From assembly GCA_963556145.1 (NCBI GenBank), contig OY744467.1, forward strand, positions 868,001 to 932,000: a stretch of 64,000 nt of DNA, written 5' to 3'. This document shows, piece by piece, positions 11,576-21,614 of the stretch. The notes under the pieces are model-generated. The model was not told the origin of the DNA. It saw only the letters and a list, made by a program, of their open reading frames with translations, and made no database searches. The stretch is from Hygrocybe punicea. Lineage: Eukaryota; Basidiomycota; Agaricomycetes; Agaricales; Hygrophoraceae. Both the position numbers and the translations under genes were made by a program. Each line of letters starts with the position of its first letter. Position 1 is the stretch's first letter.

Positions 11576-12092
11576 CTATTCCGTCCATCCGTAACCCATC
11601 TCCCTCACCTGTGCACGGCTTCGTCCCCAAATCTTATGCGTTCCCGTCACTTTCCCGTGTTTGCCCACATTCACTCGGTGCACTTCGACGCCCTGGCGTT
11701 GCAAATGAGGCCACTCATGCTTAGCCCAGGTTGAGTCGGGGTGTCCGCCGTGGGGTGCTCCTTCTGCCCGATGCCGACTTGGCCAATGCTTGCGAAGCGT
11801 GATTTACAAACTGACGGTGATCTCCTGCATGATTAACGAATTGATTCTCGAAGTTCTTGTCCTTCCATGAATCCTTGAGTCTGTGCAAACCGTGGTCCTT
11901 TGCGTAATCTGTGTGTGTTTTTCCCGGCACGCCGGAATAGAATAACGACTTGTCTTTGTGGACATTGAGATGTTAGGTTTGGATTTCGTGTACGCTCGGT
12001 ACTGCTGGCCGTGCAGGCAGAGGAGTCGCGATCGCGCTCAAAATGAAGGCGAAGAAGGATAGGATGACGATGAGAGATTTTGAGAATAGCAT
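11576..12092 (-). pseudogene. Decayed gene for a small secreted protein
   Basis: Reading the minus strand from an ATG at 12090-12092 gives a clear signal peptide (MLFSKSLIVILSFFAFILSA, then IATPLPARP). The mature region contains SLFYSGVPGKTHTDYAKDH, a NHAGDHRQFVNHASQALA block and, in another frame, HGGHPDSTWAKHEWPHLQRQ, ending at a TAG at 11576-11578. An in-frame TAA follows EIQT. A frameshift occurs after ALAKSASG at about 11785-11790. The full product would have been about 170 residues. I do not recognise the family with certainty and do not assign an activity. It sits 150 bp beyond the F-box stop in convergent orientation. The signal peptide and continuous coding sense make an extinct secreted protein the best reading. 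Confidence 0.6.
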
Positions 12093-12099
12093 AGTGAAC

Positions 12100-12380
12100 T
12101 TGAAGAGGGCAAAAGCGTGAATGATGAGAGGGAAACTGACAACTGATTACCAACTCACCAATGTTGGGATTTGATTACTGTAGAAGGTTCGTGACTGAGA
12201 GTACTAAGGTGACCAGCACCAGTAGATGGGCGAGCGCAGCTGAGGGAAAAAAAATTGAGCATTCATGCACACCCTCTTATTCTGCAGGACCTCGACTTGG
12301 CAACGAGCGCGGACACCGTATCCGGACACAAAACCATGACGATTCTAGACGGGATCCCCAGCGTTAGTAACTGTTTTGTA
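12100..12380. other. Intergenic, nothing recognised
   Basis: Upstream side of the secreted-protein relic. No supported coding or repeat feature. Confidence 0.35.
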
Positions 12381-12895
12381 TTCAATCCATGAGGTGCGGC
12401 ATCAGGTGAGGTCATCTCAGACAATTCCGTGTCGTAAACTCACACATCGCCCGCGGGAACAATGGGCTGCACCGCGTAGTATCTTGGGAGCGCTGTCGAT
12501 GCTGTTCAATATTTTGGTCACCAGTCAAGAACATGACAAGACCCACCTTTCATGATCAGATCAATAAACGCAGAACGGAGGGAGTGGCCTGAAGCATCGG
12601 TGTGCCCTATAGAACTTTTACGAAAACCGTGCTCAAAGGTAATTGCAGTGCAATAATTCAATCATAAACCGAGCAAAATTTGGTTGGAACAATCGAGTTC
12701 TTCCGGCATGCGGTGGTTCCCCATCACAGTGTTGGTGTATCACGGTGCGAACAGCCGTGTATTGTATATCCGTGCCATTCTGCGGTAGTCAGTTGACCCT
12801 GCTCCTTGGAATAAAACATATACGGGTCCACTGGTCGTGACGATTACGTCATTCAGCACTTGATAATTATTCGCTGGATTCCCCGGGGCGACCAT
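12381..12895 (-). pseudogene. Fragmentary minus-strand gene relic
   Basis: Minus-strand pieces read like protein: from 12895, MVAPGNPANNYQVLNDVIV followed by GPVYVLFQGAGSTDYRRMARIYNTRLFAP and a TGA; then, in another frame, FEHGFRKSSIGHTDASGHSL and RSAFIDLIMKG ending at a GTGGGT that could be a donor. Stops and shifts separate the pieces. The family is not recognised. Chance open frames remain possible. Confidence 0.3.
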
Positions 12896-13059
12896 GATCA
12901 CGATCAGATATCAATGTATACTGGCACTGTGGCAGTACACTGGCAGTTTGGACTGCCTTGTGAAAGCGGTCTCTGACGCTGCCTGCAAACTCAACCACGT
13001 CTATTTACGATGCCGGATTCTTCAGCACAATCGGCTCTTGAGGCCGCTAGCTCAGCCGG

Positions 13060-13214
13060 TGTGGTAGGGAGATCTGGTAGATCACGTGACCTTCCCACGG
13101 TTGGATTCAGTAGATAGCTCTGTTTGGTAGTCAGTAGGATTAGGATTGATCTTAGTGACTCGAGCTTAGCGATTGAGCTAGAGGACTCCCTGCTAGCCCA
13201 TCGGCACCTCTCCA
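13060..13214 (+). repeat. Left LTR of the 2.6-kb element
   Basis: Direct copy of 15510-15664. Starts TGTGGTAGGGAGATCTGG and ends CACCTCTCCA. Contains CACGTGACC. Confidence 0.85.
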
Positions 13215-13477
13215 TCGTGGTGATGAGAGCGTGATTCGACCTTTAACACGCCTGCTCCTGCTTTCTTGTTGCATCCCAAGTCTCTTTGGTGCTTTTGTCT
13301 CAGTATCTTAGTGTCTCAGCGTCCAGCGTCTTAGCGTTTCAGTGATTTTGCGTTCCCGCGTTTTGCGTCTTTGCCTCTCTGCGTCTCTAAGGTTTCGTGC
13401 CTGCGTCTCCGCGTTTTACACCCTGCGTCCTCGCGTTTCACATTTGCATCCCAGCTCTCTTACTTTTCGCAATCGAC

Positions 13478-15346
13478 ATGCCAGGCCCCAGCAACAAAAA
13501 AGCTGCTACAAAGAAAGCAAAAGCCGCACACCATGTCAAGCCAACTCGAGCTACCACACTTAGCGAATCGACTACGATAGACAAATACATGGTCGAATAT
13601 AAAGATAACATCCGCAAAGCTGCCGTCAACGAGTTCGACGCTTCATTCGACAAGGCCAATGCCTTAAAAGAATTTTTCGAGATCGCATTTGCTCTTGGAC
13701 AATTGACAACAGCCGAACAAGCATCCAAAAGAGCCATGAAAGCAGATGAAGACCAACGAAGAGCCTACGACGATGGCCGATTGGTAGGATACGAAGCAGG
13801 GTATGAGGATGGCAAGGACTTTGGCCAATACGACGGCTATACCGAAGGGTACAACGATGGCTGTTCGGATGCAGCCTGCCAATCGCCTGACACCGCGCAA
13901 ACCAGCACACCGCTAGTGAAAATATCAGCAACAACACAAACGGAACCGCCAACCCAACATAATCGGCCCATCTACGCATCCACGTCGACCCAAACGGCAC
14001 TCGCCTACACTGCTACAAGCATACAGACAACGCTGTCCATCGGCTCAGCCACAACCAGAACCCCAGCTCACCCGCTCACTCCGAAAACGACACACCACAC
14101 GTCAACCCAGACAGAACCGTCCATCCACGCGTCTGCGTCAACGACGCCGCAAGTCTACATATCACCGGCCCCCACCTGTGCCCCCACACCGAAAACTACG
14201 CGCCACGCGTCAAAGTCAGCCCAAACGACCCCACACACCTTCGTGTTCGCGTCAGTACAAACGGACGAGCCGCAAGCGCATCCACCGGCACCCAGTGCAC
14301 ATAAGAACGCTCACACGGCCCCACGCGCACGCGGAAACGCGTCTCAGCAAGCTCCAGCTTACCCACCCTCGCCAAAAACGACCCCCGCTGCACCAGGACG
14401 TGCCACGTCATCAGAACCACCGCGTATCGAAGTACCAGCCCACACACACGCGACGAGAACGGCCCCACACGTCCCAGCACGTTCCCCGTCGCCCAACACT
14501 GAACGCGACGCCTTCCATGTCCCAATGCCCACCCAAACGGCCCCGTTCACGCACAGAAACGCGTCCCAGCGTGTCCCAACAAGCCCACCCGCTCAAGAAT
14601 CAACACCCCCGCTACAAAATGCGTCCATACGCGTCTCAGACCGTGAATCCACCACGCCGGCACCAGTGCCCAGTCAGTCCACGCCCACGCAAGCCCAAAG
14701 ACACGACGTCGCCGTCCAGACGTCGCCAATGCGACCCCCAAAGCCAAGCGACGTCAAAACACGAACCGGCGTGTACGCAAACGAAAGGAATGAGAGGGAA
14801 GGAGACAGCACGAAGAAAGAGGAGACAACGACACCAAGAGGAGGCGAGACGAGCGAGGCCACCCCAAAGACGAACGGAGGCATGCGCCGAGGCGACGACG
14901 AGACGGACCAAGAGGAGACCGTGGACGGCTCCGTTCGTGTGCCCAACCCCGCCCCAACGTCTACGCCAGCACAACCTACGCGGTTCGACTGGGCTGAAGA
15001 CGCCGCGACGATCCCACTTTGCCCCGTTTTCCCAGCCAAATACCCACCTCGCGACCTTTCAGGACTCTTCTCCGACAACCGACGGCCCTTCGCCACCCTT
15101 CAACGTCGTATTTGACAACGCCACGCACGCCCTCGAGCTCGCTGCATATACACAAGACCACCTGGTCCAGCATTCACACGATCCCACCCATCTGGCATCG
15201 CACCTGGCCGACCCATCTTCATGAAGCCTTTCCACACGACATACCCAACTGCCCCGAGATCTACCTGTCTCGACTGGGACCAGGACCCTCGTCTCTCAGA
15301 CTTGAGTAGAGCTCTCCAGGCCCTAGGTTGGAAGAAGCCAAGATAG
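13478..15346 (+). pseudogene. Gag-like protein of the non-autonomous LTR element, one TGA
   Basis: The frame from ATG 13478 (MPGPSNKKAATKKAKAAHH) runs to a TGA at 15113-15115 and then stays open in the same frame to TAG 15344-15346. There it ends LDWDQDPRLSDLSRALQALG plus W, a C-terminal signature I recall from repeated hypothetical proteins of mushroom genomes. TGA sits where an Arg codon fits (QRRI-stop-QRHARPRAR), so a CGA to TGA change is likely. Before it come a basic start, a helical region, a Gly/Tyr-rich segment (GRLVGYEAGYEDGKDFGQYD) and a long Thr/Pro/Gln-rich part with degenerate repeats (STQTE, ASQ, PPSPK). No zinc knuckle is seen. An open frame in another register (14178-15224) is a shadow caused by the repetitive composition. 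Confidence 0.6.
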
Positions 15347-15509
15347 GCATTTTTAATATTCTTCTTTTTTCCCATTGCTTTCCCTATATGACTCTTGTCC
15401 ATTTCTTTTCCATTTTTGTTATTCCTTTCCATCTCTCTTCTTGTCTTTCTGTCTCCCTCTTTTCTCTTTTGCTGGCAGCGGGGACGCTGCCATTTTGGAG
15501 GAGGGGACA

Positions 15510-15664
15510 TGTGGTAGGGAGATCTGGTAGATCACGTGACCTTCCCACGGTTGGATTCAGTAGATAGCTCTGTTTGGTAGTCAGTAGGATTAGGATTGAT
15601 CTTAGTGACTCGAGCTTAGCGATTGCGCTAGAGGACTCCCTGCTAGCCCATCGGCACCTCTCAA
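15510..15664 (+). repeat. Right LTR of the 2.6-kb element
   Basis: Direct copy of 13060-13214, preceded by a polypurine tract. Contains the ATG at 15574 that reads into the ankyrin gene. Confidence 0.85.
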
Positions 15665-16660
15665 CCGGTCAGTATGACAAGGTTGTGGCGATCTTGGACA
15701 AACAGCCATCGCGGAATCATTCTGCAACTCCCGATTCCACTTCCCCTCTTCAATCGTCCCTGTACGCTGCCGCTCGCCATGGACACGGCAATATCATATC
15801 GTTGCTTCTCCAGGGAGGTGCCAAGTACGACCGTGAGACGGTCTGGGCCGCCTTGGAGTCCAAATCAATTCCTGTCTTCAAAGTACTTCTCAACGCTGCT
15901 TGGGACCCAAACTGGAGCCTTAGCCACTCAGGCACCGCACTCATTCGTGCTGTCATCGAAAAGAATCAAGAACTCGTGGTGTTCCTGCTCGAGCACGGTG
16001 CGGACCCCTGCGCCGGGGAAGAATCGCAGACATACAGCACCCTAGCCAGAGCCGCCATCCATTCCTCGACCGAGATCATCCAGCTCTTGCTTTCGCATGG
16101 CGTACAAGTGAAGCAATCGGGCGCACTGGATGCCACGGCGTACTATGGTCGTACAGATATGATACAAGTCCTGCTCGATCACGGTGCGGAAATCGACGAA
16201 ATCTCGGACAATGACTGGACGAGCCCTTCAGAGCGGGAGGCAGGACTCGGGACGGCGCTGCACACCACTGCAGCACGCGGGCAGATGGAAGCTGCCAGCG
16301 TGTTATTGGAGAGGGGGGCGGATTCGTCCTTGAAGGACACTAAGGGGAAAACCGCACTTCAGAGGGCATGTGAGAGTGGGCACGAGGAAGTCGTTGAGCT
16401 GTTCAAGAAACACAAGTGTGGCATCGGGATCAGGAAAGTTTCCGGCGCGTTACTAATAGTGGGGAGCGATAGTTGCGATACTGGCGCAGTTTGAATTTAA
16501 TATATTAGGAAAATTGTTCACACGCTTGTACCCTCTACCGACTCATAGTGGCCTTCCACGACGCTTCTGTCGGATTCTGTCCATCACGCCGCTCCTGTGC
16601 CCAACTCATCTTCTCGCTGCGCACAGATGTAAGTCAGCTAGTTTTCATTAAGACACAGTA

Positions 16661-17044
16661 CAGTGTTCAATGGCTCCTTTGAACACTACCAGTCCTTTGA
16701 ACACCCTAATATAATTGATTCTGTACTGATTTCTACTGCTAAAAAAGTGTTCTAATTCCCTCAGTGCATCATCTGAACCTATCTGGATATTGATTTTGAT
16801 TCAGAACCATCAATAAAATTAGAAACTGAATATTCACAAAGCAGAGAGAAATCTGATCACTCCTTTGAACACTAATGTTTTGATCATAAAACATTCAAAT
16901 ATTAAAAGATTTCTTTGAAAGTTGGTATGAGAGGTCTTTACATATATAAGCAACTTTTGGTCAACTCAGATTTTGTTCAAGATAATTGGCTAACTGTGGC
17001 ATTTTAGGTTAATTTTTTGTGTTCAAAGGAGCCATTGAATACTG
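16661..17044. mobile_element. MITE with 26-bp inverted ends and TA duplication
   Basis: Left end CAGTGTTCAATGGCTCCTTT (16661-16686) is inverted at 17019-17044 with one mismatch (CAGTATTC form). TA flanks both sides at 16659-16660 and 17045-17046. The interior is AT-rich and non-coding. The TA duplication and CAGT ends fit a Tc1/mariner-derived miniature element. Confidence 0.85.
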
Positions 17045-17046
17045 TA

Positions 17047-17390
17047 AGGGTCCAATTTTGGCAGAGGAATACAACACATTGTGAATATCTCTGTATGTAG
17101 GATCAAATAAAATACACAAATTAATCTAGGAGTAGGTATTCTACACTTGTATCTCTGGAGAGTCTTACTTTGTTGATACATGCATTATTGTGCATGCCAG
17201 AATATTCAAAATGTTCCAGCCATAGTTCCATATTTAGCAACTCGACCCCATTTAGGAAGTCGGCAAGTGCCGGCTGGCTTTCCCGCACGACTTGAAGTTT
17301 TCAACGACGCGAAACGGGTGCAGAAGAGCACCCAAGGTTTTATTTTTATTTTTGAATCTTTGTTTTTTTTGCTAACTATGGTGGGTTTTT
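17047..17390. other. Intergenic, nothing firmly recognised
   Basis: AT-rich DNA after the MITE. The short open frame from 17180 has no recognisable motif. Confidence 0.35.
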
Positions 17391-17499
17391 GTGCAGTTAC
17401 CCTGCGCCAAACGCAGGCGAACCCGAACACCCACCAACTTACCCAGCCCAGACAAGAACGCCACAGCCACCTCAGTAAACCCAACGGGCGCGGACGACA

Positions 17500-18140
17500 A
17501 CGGTCCCGGTGAGGATAGCGGAAACAGCACGCGATGCCGGGGAAAAAGATGCGCCAGACGGCAACGACGAGGACACAGGCAGCCCGCCAATGAGGACGGA
17601 GATGGCCAGCCACGGGATGACAGGACGACAGAGACGACGATGACCAACCAGGGGACGACGGCGAAGGAAACGACAAGGACAGAGACGGGGACGACGGGGA
17701 CGGGGACGGGGATGACGACGACGGGACGACGACGAGAACGGGGGATGACGACAGGGTGGGGACGACGACGACAGGGACGATGACGAGAACGGGGGACGAC
17801 GATGGGGACGGGGACGACGACGACGGGATGAAGACGAAGATGAGGACGGAGATGGGGACAGGGACGAGGACGACGGAGGTATGTATATGCCACCCCCCCT
17901 CCCCTCTCTCCTCCTCCCTCTCCCTCTCCCTCTCCCTGCTGCCCGTCCCTCCTCTTCCTTCTCCCACTCCCTTCTCCCACTCCTTCTCCCACTCCCACTC
18001 CCACTCCCACTCCCACTCCCTTCTCACTTCTCTCACCCCCCCTCCCTTCTCTCACCCCCCCTCCCTTCTCTCACCCCCCCTCCCTCCTCCCACCCCCTTG
18101 TCCCACCCCCACCCTCTTCCTCCTCCCACCCCCTCCCACC
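17500..18140. repeat. Purine-rich then pyrimidine-rich minisatellite
   Basis: About 17500-17880 is a G/A/C array built on GACGACGACGGGGACGGGGA-like units, and 17890-18140 is almost pure C/T (CTCCCTCTCC, CCCACTCCCACTCCCA). Strand bias flips at about 17885. The same architecture recurs at 28320-28545. The long open frames here on both strands are composition artefacts. Confidence 0.75.
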
Positions 18141-18289
18141 TCTCACCACCAGACCACTACCACCAGCCATATTTAATTATTTAATTATGTATTTAGATAA
18201 AATAATCATTTAATGTATATTTTCACTTAAGTAATATTGAGGTATTGCTATTCATATGAGATATGTATTTATTTGGAATTGAGTAATAT

Positions 18290-19180
18290 TAAATAAAAAA
18301 AGCACCATATTCCAAGTCGGGTAATTTCTGATTTTGGCATATAAGTAGCTCCTGTCATGGCTGATGGTAAAACTGAGATATTGTGCATTTCCAAAATAAT
18401 AATTTTGTAATTTTGCTATTCTCTGTGCTTTTAATAATTCCATTTCATTATATTACAAGAAAATGGTTAACTGCCCACTGGCAACTGCCAGAAGAAAGTG
18501 AACTGCACCCCCTAGCAATTACATGGGAATGGTTAACTATGCCCCTGGCAACTGCCAGAAGAAACTGACCATTCAGTAGCTACTGCTCTGAGTTAAACTG
18601 GGGGTCCAGCAACTGCTACACCTGGTTAAACTGGAGGTACAGTAGCTGCTGCTCCAAGTTAAACTGGAGGTGCTGCAGGTGCTGCACCTGGTTAAACTGA
18701 CCATCCAGTAGCTACTGCTGCAAGTTAAACAGGGGGTCCAGCAACTGCTGCACCTGGTTAAACTGACCATCCAGAAGCTACTGCTATGAGTTAAACTGGA
18801 TGTCCAGCAAGTGCTGTATCTGGTTAAACTGAGCAATCAGTAGCAACTGCTCTGAGTTAAACTAGACATCCAGCAAATGCTGCACCTGGTTAAACTGAGG
18901 GTACAGCAACTGCTGCAGATGGTTAAACTGACCATCCAGTAGCTACTGCTCAAAGTTAAACTGCCAATGCAGTAAATAGTGCACACAGTTTAACTAAGCT
19001 CACAGTAACAACTGGGCTGGGTTTAACTGAGCTTTACAGTGAACTGAAGGCCTTGGCACTGCTGTCTAAAGTTTAACTGAACCTACCAGTAATTGCTAGG
19101 CCGAGTTTAACTGTATTGCAGCAGGCACTGTCTGGGAGTTTCACTTAAGCCCCAGCTACTAGTGCAGATAGTACACCTAA
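18290..19180. repeat. Single-arm copy of the minisatellite/foldback repeat family
   Basis: 18290-18445 is related to 34460-34625 and, inverted, to 33170-33320 (shared CATATTCCAAGTCGGGTAAT-like and GCATATTGTGC-like blocks). It is followed by about 18 to 20 degenerate units of roughly 33 bp of the type CCAGCAACTGCTGCACCTGG TTAAACTG. These units are related to the 35-bp units of the large palindrome at 31.4-35.6 kb. Confidence 0.7.
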
Positions 19181-19255
19181 CTTTCGTACCTTAACTTGGG
19201 TTGAGTTTAACTAAAACCACCTGGACTATTGTTCCTGGTGGGTGAACGAAACCTT

Positions 19256-19343
19256 CCGATACGCGTGTGCTGACATCGACGGTGACAGCGAGGACAGTCT
19301 GTCCGAGTCCGCTACGGTACTGCATCGCAAACAGGGACTTATG
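19256..19343 (+). repeat. Dispersed 88-bp coding-like repeat, copy 1
   Basis: About 90 percent identical to 63917-64000 at the window edge. In one plus frame it reads FRYACADIDGDSEDSLSES then ATVLHRKQ; the other copy reads the same frame with TGA in place of the Arg codon CGA (19257-19259). Protein family not identified. Confidence 0.55.
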
Positions 19344-19926
19344 TCCAGGCCATGAATCGAGTAAGTTTTTTGTATGGTAGCCAAATCTGATGCTCATTCT
19401 GCCACAAGGGCAACCACCGCATCTGCGTTCGTGTGGAGAGTCTTGGTGAAATTGTCATTGATGTTTCACGGTATGATGTGGAGCCTATTTAACATACTTA
19501 CTTTCACTGGCGGGAAATGTTGAAATTTGATTTGATTTCTGATGATCATCAATGATAACTGTCGGACAAATAGTGTGCGTGGATTCGTTAAGGCCAATAT
19601 CATCATGAATGCTTTTTTTGAGTCATATTATTGTCCCTATTACATACAAGGGCAAAGTATATATGAAATGGGAACCTTCCCGGAACCTGTGCCTCTGGTT
19701 TGTGAGTGCAACCATGATGGAGTAAGTCCCCCGTGGCTCCAGCATATCCATGCTGTTTTAATCGCCTGACCTGATGTACGAGGGGGCCCATTGTCTGAGA
19801 CTGGTGTGGTGGATAAACGGGTGGTCTAGACCAGCTAAGTGCCCGGCTGCCTGAGTGGACATGCACAGATGGGGCTGTCACAGGGAGGAGAAGCGGAAGA
19901 GGGGGTTCCAAATGAGAACTCGAGGG

Positions 19927-20928
19927 TAGTGTTGCCATAGTTCAGTTCCGAACCTAGCCGAACCCGGTTCAAACCCTGAACCGAACCCTAGGTTCAGTCT
20001 AAGTTCAGCCAAGTGCTGAACCGGACCGCGGGTTCAGTTCCGGGTTTCAAGGCCTGCCGGATTTCCTGAACGGCTCCAAACCGCGTCCAAACCGCGAACG
20101 CAGCTATTTTTACAGTATTTATTTCATTTGTTTTTCGTATTTCTTTACTTACTATTTCGTGTTAAATGGTATCATGTGACCGGCTGTGACCGTGTAGCTT
20201 TCATGTAACACAACATCAACACGCAACACAACATCAACACGCAACACAACATCAACACTCAATGCGAAGGTCAGTTTCAAGCTTTTCTTAACTTTACTAA
20301 TGTCATTTGCGACAGGGAACTCGACCGCGACCACGTCGCGGCCACACCCATCTTGGCACAAGATGGATGCCAACGCCAACCCAATGCCAACGGACGCGCG
20401 ACAGCTGCAACACCACCACCACCACCACCACCACCACCACCAGCGGCGGCAACAACAACGGCAATGACAACCACGACGGCCAGCAGCAGCAGCAGCAGCA
20501 GTGGCAACGGCAACGGCAATGGCAGTGGCAGCAGCAACGCCACAGCAATGGCAGCAGCAGCAACAGCAGCAACGGCAGCAGCAGCAGCAGCAGCAGCAAC
20601 AACGCCAATGGCCACAGCAACAGCAGCAACGTGACGGCAGCAGCAGCAGCAGCAGCACCGGACGGCTCCCCCGCAGCCCAACTACCTCGCGAAGTGTAGC
20701 ACTGTATCAATTGATACGTGCCTGCCATTCGCGAGGAGAACGGAGCTCACGGGGTGAGCCAACCTCGGTCTGGGTTCAGACCGCATCTGAACCCAGACCG
20801 AATGTGGCGAGACGGTTCAATGCCGTCCGGGTCCACGTTTGGCCATGCGCCAAACCAGACCCAAAGTTCAGTTCGTGGTTCTGCCAAAAAGGCTCGGAAC
20901 TGGACTGAACTGAACTTCGGCAACACTA
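19927..20928. mobile_element. hAT-type MITE, copy A, with trinucleotide arrays
   Basis: Ends TAGTGTTGCC and GGCAACACTA, flanked by an exact 8-bp duplication CTCGAGGG (19919-19926 and 20929-20936). The inverted ends extend past AGTTCAGTTC. The interior contains (CAC)n, (CAG)n and (CAA)n tracts at about 20410-20660 and a putative intron with a YAG end at 20330. No transposase. Inserted upstream of the DDE transposase relic. Confidence 0.9.
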
Positions 20929-20996
20929 CTCGAGGGTGAGAAGTTGTGTGGGTTGAGGGTCAATTGCCGGGTGTGAGACTAAGTTGAGGGGGTCGA

Positions 20997-21614
20997 ATGA
21001 ATGTGAAACCTGGTGGCGCTCAAGCACACATGCGTGATGGCTGGTTTATTCGAGATGGCCAGAAATTCATGCAGTCAATGGTATTCCCAACAACATCTCC
21101 AGAACTTCCCAATGAACCAAAAGGACTTTGCCAGGTTCTCGAAGAGCGTGGTATCATCACCAAGGGCTTGCATGGGAAGTGCAAGAAGGCTTGCAAGCCA
21201 GGTGCCACAGCATGTTGTTGCCACTGGTTTATGGAATACCAGCTAGACTTCCATGCACAAAAGTTTCTTGTACAAGAAGTTATTGAAGCAGCTGGTCATC
21301 TCTGCATTGTCCTGCCCAAGTTCCATTGTGAACTTAATTTCATTGAGTTCTTCTGGGGGGCCATGAAACGATATCTTCGTGAACACTGTGACATGTCCTT
21401 TGACACTCTCAAGGAAAACATGCCACAGGCATTGGCATCTGTTCCTCTTGGGACAATCCAGAAGTGGGAACACAGGATGCACCGGTGGATGGAGGCATAT
21501 CAGGAGGGTCTGAACACTGGTGATGCTCAAGGGAAGGTCAAGGCCTTCAGTTCAACAAAGTATAAGTCTCACCAACAAATTCCTGAGTTTGTAGTTGCTG
21601 CCTTGGACACCTGA
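20997..21614 (+). pseudogene. C-terminal half of a DDE transposase
   Basis: The open frame of 205 residues starts inside the protein: MNVKPGGAQAHMRDGWFIRD is a mid-protein segment in the Agaricomycete Tc1/mariner-like DDE family. It contains a CCCHWF cysteine cluster, then the family motif LPKFHCELNFIEFFWGAMKR, where the Glu of NFIEFFWG is the expected third catalytic acid. The end RYKSH-type tail reads FSSTKYKSHQQIPEFVVAAL. The N-terminal DNA-binding part and the first two catalytic Asp residues are missing. MITE copy A lies 70 bp upstream and may have helped separate the halves. Inactive relic. Confidence 0.75.

Larger units (their letters stand above)
13060..15664 (+). mobile_element. Non-autonomous LTR retrotransposon inserted in ankyrin gene
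   Basis: Direct repeats of about 155 bp at 13060-13214 and 15510-15664 differ at two positions (A/C at 13166/15616 and C/A at 13213/15663). They begin TGTGGTAGGG. The flanks share CCGG (left 13056-13059, right 15665-15668), a 4-5 bp target duplication. A TGGTGATGAGAGC-like primer-binding site follows the left LTR and a polypurine tract (GGAGGAGGGGACA) abuts the right LTR at about 15497-15509. The interior encodes one Gag-like frame and no protease, reverse transcriptase or integrase, so it must borrow enzymes. Near-identical LTRs indicate a fairly recent insertion. Confidence 0.85.
13010..16494 (+). pseudogene. Ankyrin-repeat protein gene split by an LTR element
   Basis: The gene starts at ATG 13010 (MPDSSAQSALEAASSAG), is interrupted at 13060, and resumes at 15669 (QYDKVVAILDKQ) in the correct frame once the 2.6-kb insert is removed. 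It stops at 16494. The downstream part holds about six to seven ankyrin units, with signatures such as LYAAARHGHGNIISLLLQGG, LVVFLLEHGADP, IIQLLLSHG, MIQVLLDHGAEID, TALHTTAARGQMEAASVLL and TALQRACESGHEEVVELF. No other lesion is seen. Ankyrin proteins are binding scaffolds and the partner here is unknown. An ATG inside the right LTR (15574) reads in frame into the ankyrin sequence, so a hybrid protein could still be made from an LTR-started transcript. Confidence 0.8.

Noticed and set aside
14178..15224. 348-codon frame overlapping the Gag-like gene
   Set aside because: Arg/Pro/His-rich shadow in another register; the signature C-terminus lies in the 13,478 frame.
17206..18184. Several long open frames on both strands rich in Arg/Gly/Thr or Pro/Ser
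   Set aside because: Produced by purine/pyrimidine minisatellites with few stop triplets; no motif, no splice logic.
20152..20908. Poly-Cys, poly-Ala, poly-Leu and poly-Gln frames at 20.1-20.9, 30.2-30.9 and 31.9-32.6 kb
   Set aside because: All are alternative readings of (CAG/CAC/CAA)n arrays in the MITEs; frames are not conserved among copies.
19191..21614. Joining the 19.2-kb coding-like repeat with the transposase at 21.0 kb as one gene
   Set aside because: No shared frame or splice path and the 19.2-kb segment recurs alone at 63.9 kb.
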